Of a DNA stretch of 5,113 nt, positions 1 to 5,113 are shown in pieces. The notes beneath the pieces were generated by a model. That model was not told the DNA's origin and did not search any database. It was given only the letters and a program-made list of their open reading frames with translations. This DNA comes from an uncultured Ruminococcus sp. Lineage in GTDB: Bacteria; Bacillota; Clostridia; Oscillospirales; Ruminococcaceae. Position numbers and translations under genes: made by a program. The stretch is taken from assembly GCA_946612185.1 (NCBI GenBank), contig CAMOEP010000193.1, positions 1 to 5,113 on the forward strand. Direction: 5' to 3'. Within the stretch, counting starts at the first letter, position 1. Every line of letters begins with the position of its first letter.

Positions 1-2
1 AC

Positions 3-65
3 AAAATTATGCCTGAAAATCCGTACATTCACCCTATGTGGACAGGTTCTAAAAATAAATTATGA
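3..65 (+). other. Possible C-terminal tail of an upstream gene, uncertain
   Basis: This frame is open from the window edge to a TGA at 63-65 and would encode a tail ending in PMWTGSKNKL. A second frame is open from base 1 to a TAA at 85-87, so the open frame alone proves nothing. The tail reads reasonably protein-like, and the short distance to the next start would suit an operon. However, the stretch is AT-rich (0 of 10 G+C at 51-60) and overlaps a promoter-like sequence, so it may equally be intergenic. Treat it as a pointer to look upstream rather than as a gene. Confidence 0.2.
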
Positions 66-66
66 C
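39..66 (+). promoter_or_regulatory. Candidate sigma-A-type promoter for the TIR gene
   Basis: TGGACA at 39-44 matches the -35 consensus TTGACA at five of six positions. After a 16-base spacer, TATGAC at 61-66 matches the -10 consensus TATAAT at four of six. The spacer is AT-rich, and transcription would start at roughly 73-75, leaving a short leader before the ATG at 102. The match is moderate and was found by eye. If the gene belongs to a longer operon, the promoter may lie further upstream. Confidence 0.35.
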
Positions 67-90
67 TTGTATTGCGGTACGAGTTAACAT

Positions 91-97
91 AGGAGAA
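91..97 (+). promoter_or_regulatory. Ribosome binding site of the TIR gene
   Basis: AGGAGAA is a near-consensus Shine-Dalgarno sequence. Its AGGAG core (91-95) lies six bases before the ATG at 102. It fixes this ATG as the start: the first beta-strand of the TIR domain begins only a few residues later, and no in-frame upstream start fits as well. Confidence 0.85.
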
Positions 98-101
98 GAT
101 T

Positions 102-3100
102 ATGTCAGACTATAAATATAAAGCATTTATCAGCTACAGACACCTTGAACCTGATATGCAGGCGGCTGAAAAACTGCAAAAACTTCTGGAAGCCTACAAG
201 CCTCCCAAGAACCTTGCCGGCGATAGCCACGAGAAATGGCGCATTTTCCGTGACGTTTCCGAACTCCAGTCCAGCAGCGACCTAAGCGAGGACATAAGAA
301 ACGCTATCGAGTCATCGGAGTTTCTCATCGTCATCTGCTCCCCGGAATACAACGAGTCCAAGTGGTGCGCCCAGGAACTTACCCATTTCCGTGAACTCCA
401 CGGCAATACCAACGAGAACGTCATCACTCTCCTCGTCCACGGCGACCCTCAGAAGGCGTTCCCGGAAGCCCTGACCTACAAAGAGGTCACTACCACCAAC
501 GAAAAGGGTGAGGAAGTTACCGTTAAGGTGGAGGTCGAGCCGCTTGCCGCAAATATCACTGCCGGCACGCTGAAAGAGTCCATGAAGAAGCTGGATACCG
601 AGTATCTGCGCATCGCCGCTCCCCTGCTGGGCTGCGACTTCAATGACCTGTACCAGCGTGAAAAGCGCCGTGAAGCTGCCCGCAGACGAAAAGTGTTCGG
701 AACGGTTTTCGGTATCCTCTCGCTCATCACCATTATCAGCGTCTACTCATCAGTTACTATCAGCCGGAAAAATGTGCAGATCCAGCAGCAGAATGAACAG
801 ATCCAGCAGCAGAACAAAGACCTGCTCGTTGAGAATGCCGGACACCTGGCTGCGGAGTCCGAGAAGCTTTTCAAGGACCGTTCACTTATACCCGCAGTCC
901 GCAAGGCTGTTGAAGCGCTCCCCACAAAGGGCAGCGATAAGCCGGTAGTTACGGAGGCTGAGTACGCTCTCTCCCGTGAACTGGGTATGTACAGCGCAAG
1001 GAATACTGCCCCAAGAATTGCCCTGAAACACGACTGCGCCGTTGAGAAGATATCCTTCATGGGCGGCGGTAAGTCCATAGTTTCCCAGGACGCAACCGGT
1101 GTCTATTTCTGGGACGTTCAGTCCGGCAGCCTGATAAAGAAGATAACCGGCGACGGCGACTTTGCCTCCTCAAAAGGAAGCGATGAACTGAAGGTTTTCT
1201 ATGATATTCCTGACGACAAGACCGGTACTTACTTCGATACCACCGCTGCTCCCGGAAACCTTGCCTACAGCCCAAGTTCCGTTTTCGGTACTGTGTACTC
1301 CGCCTTTGCCCACGCCGTTGACGAGGAAGAACCCGGCACCGGCGGCGACCTGTTTATTTCCAATAAGGACGGTACAGTCTGGAAACTCAGCGGTGTGGAC
1401 GGCGAGGTCATCTGGAAGTCGGATATTCCCGAAAACTGCGGCTTATGCAACGATGTCCTGGACGGCGGAGAGTATATCCTGCGTGTGTATAACGACAAGA
1501 AAGAAATGCCCGGAGGAGCAACTATCCCCGGCTCGGAGATCTTCGTTCAGTACATTGACAAGGCTACCGGCGAGCAGAAAGCAAACTCCTGCGCAACCGA
1601 ATTTTTCGTCGGTTCACTTACGTTCGGTATGAATCAGGAGTTCAAGGGGATCATTAATGATATCGCCTACTTCTACAACTCCGATACCAATATCCTCAGC
1701 GGATATGATGCGTCCGGGGAGAAGCTGAAAGAGCAGTATTTTACTAAACTTCCCGGTTCTGACGGTGGAAATATCCGCACGGTCAATATCAGCTTTGCCG
1801 GTGATGACCCGGTGGTATTGACTTCCGATGTTTTCGCACTTGACACGGCTACCACTATCCAGCGTTACGAAAAAGGGCTGTCAAAAGCCGTATGGACTAC
1901 TTCCCTGCCTGTGAATTTCAAAGATACAGGCAAAACATTCCTGTTTAAGAAGTCTGAAATAGATTCTGACTGCGACGTAATGGCGATAGTTACGAATAAT
2001 ACCATTTCATTCCTGAACTACGATACCGGCAGTCTCATAAACAACATCAATCTTGACTGCGATATCGCCTGCGTTTCATTCACGTCCAGCGGTCTTATCA
2101 TGCTCATGAACTCTAAAGGCGAGGAGTACGTTGTAAGCGCCAAGAACTACGTTGGCAGCAATGCTTCCCCTGCTGCATACCTCGTGGAAACTCTTACAAC
2201 TTCCGTTTCACTGTGCAGCTACAGTCTCGGAAAATACGTCACCTGCGATGACTACTCCAATACCGCCTACATCCAGTTCCCGGAGGCTAACCCCGGATTT
2301 ACCGCAATTGATGCCGGTGAACATATCTACAAGTACAACGTTCTGGGCGTGTCGTCTGACGGAAAAACTGCCTGCCTGTCCGCTCAGGAGTTCCCCAACG
2401 ATTCCTACAGCAATTCCGGCGACGCTATCCCCCATTTCTACATCTACTCCCCCGATTCCGGCGAGTGCAGGCTTGTGGAGGAACTTGAGGACTACACCGT
2501 CGCCAAAGCCGCTTTCTGCTCCAATAACAAACTGGCAGTCCAGGCTGTTCAGGCTGGCAGTTCAGGTATGGACAGGACGCAGAACAAGCTTCTCCTTGTG
2601 GACGTTGACTCTCTGTCAGTGCAGCTCATCGAGAACGCTCCGCCTTTCGATATTACCTCCGCTGCAATATTCCACGGTGATTCCGGCGTATTCTATATGT
2701 ACGACTACTGCGTAGACGCTGCTTTTCTCTCCGGCGACGGAAGTGTATACGTCTGGTCAGGTCTAACTTCTTCCAGCCGTGAAAAGACCATTTACAACAG
2801 ACTTTGCTCATTCCACGGCAGTCGTGCTGCTATCGCCTGCGAGTACAAAGACAGCGAAAAAACCGGTACTACCATTGAAATATGGGATCCTGCAAGCGGT
2901 ACTTCCATTGCCGCCGGCTTCTTCGCTGAAACCGACTACGCTGCTGAGATACTCCACGTTTTCTGGCTCTCGGACGATACAGTCGGAGTGTTCCTCAGTG
3001 ACAGAAGCGTGGTTCTGGTAAATGCCTCGGACGGCGCAGTAAAGTCGGTCATCTCACTTGACGGAACGAGCCAGGAACCTGTCTCAGTAATGCCGCTTAC

Positions 3101-3509
3101 AGATGATACTTTCGCTGTACTCTGCCGTGACAACCGCCTTTACGAAATGAACCTGGAAGGATTCACCGGGCGCAGTCTGGCACTTGAATTCAGCGAGGAT
3201 TCCAATGGCAGTATTTCCGGTAATAATAACTCTGCCGCTTCTATGCTGACCTCCCTGCCCGCTGCCGACGGAAACGTTTTCGCAGTCTGGGACGGTAAGG
3301 ACGCATGGCTCATCAACCTTGCAGATTTCAGCGTAAGGTACAATATCAGCAAATTCGCCGCTGCACCCTCCGGAAGTCCCATTATCTACACCTCTGACTT
3401 CGTTACCGGAATATCCGGATATTACCCGATATACTCCACCTCACAGCTTACAGATGCGGCTGAGAAATTCCTCGCTCCTCTGAGTGAAAACGGAAAGGAC
3501 GGGAAGTAA
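102..3509 (+). CDS. TIR domain, single-pass membrane protein with WD40-like beta-propeller
   Basis: This is a predicted membrane-anchored signalling or immune protein of 1135 residues. The N-terminal TIR domain (about 5-125) shows box 1 AFISYRH at 8-14, RIFRD at 47-51, and SPEY..S.WC..EL at 80-93. Glu92 sits where TIR NADases carry their catalytic glutamate, so NAD+ cleavage is plausible but inferred. Residues 147-190 (PLAA, then LR.AAPLLGC...LYQRE) match the tail of this clostridial TIR type. A basic run (K188-K197) precedes one transmembrane helix (about 198-220), which predicts a cytoplasmic TIR domain. A Gln-rich coiled coil (226-240) leads into LAAESEKLFKDR and a VRKAVEALP/EAEYAL segment (about 249-290), familiar from the linker before WD40 repeats in TIR- or caspase-fused effectors. 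From about 300 to 1105, strand-turn-strand units such as VYFWDVQSGSLI (334) and IEIWDPASG (925) recur, forming a degenerate propeller, probably the sensor. The downstream gene is translationally coupled. The domain calls are firm; the defence role is inferred from architecture. Confidence 0.93.
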   Translation: MSDYKYKAFISYRHLEPDMQAAEKLQKLLEAYKPPKNLAGDSHEKWRIFRDVSELQSSSDLSEDIRNAIESSEFLIVICSPEYNESKWCAQELTHFRELHGNTNENVITLLVHGDPQKAFPEALTYKEVTTTNEKGEEVTVKVEVEPLAANITAGTLKESMKKLDTEYLRIAAPLLGCDFNDLYQREKRREAARRRKVFGTVFGILSLITIISVYSSVTISRKNVQIQQQNEQIQQQNKDLLVENAGHLAAESEKLFKDRSLIPAVRKAVEALPTKGSDKPVVTEAEYALSRELGMYSARNTAPRIALKHDCAVEKISFMGGGKSIVSQDATGVYFWDVQSGSLIKKITGDGDFASSKGSDELKVFYDIPDDKTGTYFDTTAAPGNLAYSPSSVFGTVYSAFAHAVDEEEPGTGGDLFISNKDGTVWKLSGVDGEVIWKSDIPENCGLCNDVLDGGEYILRVYNDKKEMPGGATIPGSEIFVQYIDKATGEQKANSCATEFFVGSLTFGMNQEFKGIINDIAYFYNSDTNILSGYDASGEKLKEQYFTKLPGSDGGNIRTVNISFAGDDPVVLTSDVFALDTATTIQRYEKGLSKAVWTTSLPVNFKDTGKTFLFKKSEIDSDCDVMAIVTNNTISFLNYDTGSLINNINLDCDIACVSFTSSGLIMLMNSKGEEYVVSAKNYVGSNASPAAYLVETLTTSVSLCSYSLGKYVTCDDYSNTAYIQFPEANPGFTAIDAGEHIYKYNVLGVSSDGKTACLSAQEFPNDSYSNSGDAIPHFYIYSPDSGECRLVEELEDYTVAKAAFCSNNKLAVQAVQAGSSGMDRTQNKLLLVDVDSLSVQLIENAPPFDITSAAIFHGDSGVFYMYDYCVDAAFLSGDGSVYVWSGLTSSSREKTIYNRLCSFHGSRAAIACEYKDSEKTGTTIEIWDPASGTSIAAGFFAETDYAAEILHVFWLSDDTVGVFLSDRSVVLVNASDGAVKSVISLDGTSQEPVSVMPLTDDTFAVLCRDNRLYEMNLEGFTGRSLALEFSEDSNGSISGNNNSAASMLTSLPAADGNVFAVWDGKDAWLINLADFSVRYNISKFAAAPSGSPIIYTSDFVTGISGYYPIYSTSQLTDAAEKFLAPLSENGKDGK
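777..818 (+). repeat. Two-copy 21-base tandem repeat encoding coiled-coil heptads
   Basis: Two adjacent 21-base units (777-797 and 798-818) differ only at AAT/AAC and GAA/AAA. They encode QIQQQNE and QIQQQNK, residues 226-239, directly after the transmembrane helix. The seven-residue period with I at a fixed position fits a parallel coiled coil that could join subunits at the membrane surface. The near identity of the DNA suggests recent duplication of one heptad and possible copy-number variation between strains. Confidence 0.8.
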
Positions 3510-3511
3510 TG
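3494..3511 (+). promoter_or_regulatory. Ribosome binding site and TAATG stop-start overlap
   Basis: AAAGGA at 3494-3499 lies nine bases before the ATG at 3509. The TAA stop of the TIR gene (3507-3509) shares its last base with that ATG. Such a one-base overlap normally means translational coupling, giving a fixed output ratio of two proteins that act together. No promoter or terminator is visible between the genes. Confidence 0.8.
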
Positions 3512-5113
3512 AAAGGAAAATCTGCTAAGCGCACCACCCGGTTAATATTCATCTTAGCCATTCTCTCGTTCCTCATCGCAACGGCTCAAGGTATCATTTA
3601 TTACCAGAATTATGAGCCGTTCTTCAAGCTTCTGCTGGTTCTCCAGAACAGCATAAATGCCTTCGGATTCAAGGCGACCGTTACCATAAAGGACGCTGTT
3701 GCGTTTATGAAGGACAACCCCTCTATCGCCGCCAAAAGCGTGGGTTATGCCTATTGTCTTGCGGTATTTACTGCCCCGTACTGCACTATCTCATTCATGT
3801 ACAAGTTCCTGGAGAATATCCTCCGGCTGATAACTGGCTTCAAGCGTGGCAAAAACTGCAAGCATATCGTCGTTTTCGGCTTTAACGATGACGTGCGGTC
3901 AATGCTGAAAAAAAGCAGCATCGACCCCAAAAAGGTATGTATCCACATTATCACCACCGAAAACGTTCCCCAGGACGAACTTTATAACCTGAACAAGTCC
4001 GGACATATGGTTCATAATATTGACGCTCTCAAAGCTGCGGAAAATGAACTGGAGGGGCTGTTTTACAAAACTCATATCAGTGAGGCGAGCAATGTTATCC
4101 TTTTCGAGAACTCATCTATCCGCAACTTCTCCCTGCTACAGCTTTTCCGCCTGAGCGAGAACGACAGCACCGACCGCATCTCCCTTGCCCCCGGCACTAA
4201 AGTCTCCCTCAGATGCGAGGAGGAAGGAATCGGCAGAATGATCGCCGGCTACTACGACTCCTCTGCCGGAAACGGCGCTCTTTTTGACCTTGAAATGGTG
4301 GGATTCCCGGAAATGCAGATAAGCCGTATGTACAGCGAAATGCCCCTCCATTACATTCACAAAAAGTCCGGCGACAAGCTGGATAACTGGAACGTTCACC
4401 TGCTTGTGGTGGGTCTGGGTCAGCTCGGTCAGCAGGCTGTACTTCAGGCTATGAACCTGGGTATCGTCACCGGTAAGAACGATATCATCATCGACGTTTT
4501 CGACACTAATATCAAGGCGAAAATGGCTGACCTTATCAACCAGTTCAGCCCGGATTCCTTCGACATCACAAGCAACAGCATCACCCTGAAAAAAGACGCT
4601 GCGGACGGTGTACTGGAAATAAACTTCCACCCGCTCAATATCCAGCACATCGACTTCTACCAGTTCATGCGCAGGAAAACGAATGAGAATCCCTACACCT
4701 ACGCCGTTATCACCATTGAGGACATCGACACCGCAGTTCACTGCGCTTTACAGCTTGAAGAAGTTTTCCAGGAGAATCAGTGCGAGATACCCATTATGAT
4801 GCGTATGGACTCCGACCGGAGACTTGCCGGATATATCGCCTCCGAAAATAACTCCCTTGCAAACGTTCATCTTATCGACGACCGAAGCTGCGTCATAACC
4901 CTTGACATGATAATCCGCCGTGAGATTGACCGGAAAGCTAAGGAGTTCAACCACCTCTACAACAACATCGCTATCATCACTCAGGACGAAACAGGTTCGT
5001 CCGATAACGCCAATGCGGACGCTGAACAGGAGTGGAACAGGCTAAAACTTTTCCGCCGCTCATCAAGCCGTGCCGCTGCCTGCCATGAGGAGATAAAGGC
5101 GGAGATAATCCCC
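3509..5113 (+). CDS. Channel-like membrane protein with two TrkA-N/RCK-like Rossmann modules, probably RyR-linked (3' end cut off)
   Basis: The frame runs 535 codons to the window edge without a stop, so the protein is partial. A basic N-terminus (MKGKSAKRTTR) precedes a transmembrane helix at about 12-31. A second hydrophobic segment lies at about 76-105, followed by the basic RLITGFKRGK, which predicts both ends inside the cell. Between them, FFKLLLVLQNSI (38-49) could be a re-entrant helix, but no TxGYG potassium filter is present. Two Rossmann-like modules follow. The first (about 118-290) starts HIVVFGFNDDV, with only the first glycine of GxGxxG. The second (about 296-480) starts LLVVGLGQLGQQ (G302, G304, G307) and has IIIDVFD, whose D332 fits the acidic residue that holds the adenosine ribose of NAD. 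The visible end, W509..L....RRSSSR...ACH526, resembles the motif that precedes RyR domains in bacterial TrkA-N/RyR proteins as I recall them. It is probably the membrane effector partner of the upstream TIR protein. It could instead be a Trk/Kef-like transport regulator. Confidence 0.85.
   Translation, partial: MKGKSAKRTTRLIFILAILSFLIATAQGIIYYQNYEPFFKLLLVLQNSINAFGFKATVTIKDAVAFMKDNPSIAAKSVGYAYCLAVFTAPYCTISFMYKFLENILRLITGFKRGKNCKHIVVFGFNDDVRSMLKKSSIDPKKVCIHIITTENVPQDELYNLNKSGHMVHNIDALKAAENELEGLFYKTHISEASNVILFENSSIRNFSLLQLFRLSENDSTDRISLAPGTKVSLRCEEEGIGRMIAGYYDSSAGNGALFDLEMVGFPEMQISRMYSEMPLHYIHKKSGDKLDNWNVHLLVVGLGQLGQQAVLQAMNLGIVTGKNDIIIDVFDTNIKAKMADLINQFSPDSFDITSNSITLKKDAADGVLEINFHPLNIQHIDFYQFMRRKTNENPYTYAVITIEDIDTAVHCALQLEEVFQENQCEIPIMMRMDSDRRLAGYIASENNSLANVHLIDDRSCVITLDMIIRREIDRKAKEFNHLYNNIAIITQDETGSSDNANADAEQEWNRLKLFRRSSSRAAACHEEIKAEIIP

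Noticed and set aside
743..1078. 111-codon minus-strand frame opposite the coiled-coil and linker region
   Set aside because: The CWICSFCCWICTF run is simply the reverse translation of the duplicated CAG-rich heptads, not an independent protein.
1201..1632. 143-codon plus-strand frame inside the TIR-propeller gene
   Set aside because: Shadow frame, low complexity and Pro/Ser/Thr-rich; the main frame encodes propeller strands throughout the same interval.
2152..2715. 187-codon plus-strand frame inside the TIR-propeller gene
   Set aside because: It is out of frame within the propeller coding region. Its composition (Pro/Ser/Thr/Leu-rich) is typical of a shifted reading of this codon usage, with no domain.
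3410..3423. 14-base perfect palindrome AATATCCGGATATT
   Set aside because: It lies inside the TIR-propeller coding region with ordinary codons (encoding part of GISGYY) and does not extend beyond 14 bases. One such palindrome in about 5 kb is not surprising. It has no T-run and no position suggesting an operator or terminator.
4136..4741. 201-codon minus-strand open frame opposite the second gene
   Set aside because: It is antisense to a well-supported gene with clear Rossmann motifs. Its product is Val/Asp/His-rich in the manner of reverse-strand translation of ATC/GTC-rich codons, and it has no recognisable domain.
1..5113. CRISPR array, insertion sequence ends, tRNA or rRNA genes
   Set aside because: I saw no spaced direct repeats, no transposase-like frame, no terminal inverted repeats and no tRNA-like cloverleaf; almost all bases are in two protein-coding frames.

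Overview
The window looks like part of a defence or stress-signalling island from a Gram-positive Firmicute. A gut or rumen Clostridia member (Ruminococcus or Oscillospiraceae-like) is my best guess. The reasons are the Shine-Dalgarno sequences, coding DNA of about 50% GC with a mixed codon set, a short AT-rich leader (35% GC over the first 100 bases), and a TIR domain of a type I know from clostridial genomes. This host assignment is inference; no rRNA or housekeeping gene is present.

Layout: bases 1-101 are a leader with a plausible promoter and a strong ribosome binding site. It may also carry the last codons of an upstream gene. Bases 102-3509 encode one large membrane protein of 1135 residues: an N-terminal TIR domain, a basic stretch, one transmembrane helix, a glutamine-rich coiled coil, and a long degenerate WD40-like beta-propeller region. 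Its stop codon overlaps the start of the second gene (TAATG at 3507-3511). The second gene stays open to the window end (535 codons, no stop). It encodes a protein with two N-terminal membrane segments followed by two Rossmann (TrkA-N/RCK-like) modules. The sequence breaks off in a W..L....R.S.R...A.H motif that I associate with the region before a RyR domain. No gene lies on the minus strand; the long minus-strand frames are shadows of these two genes.

Working model (inference): the propeller senses a trigger, and the TIR domain cleaves NAD+ or makes a nucleotide messenger. The coupled second protein, a channel-like membrane protein with a nucleotide-binding cytoplasmic half, responds to that messenger or to NAD+ depletion by changing membrane permeability. 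The enzyme-plus-membrane-effector logic resembles known TIR-based and cyclic-nucleotide-based anti-phage systems. I do not recognise this exact pair as an experimentally described system.
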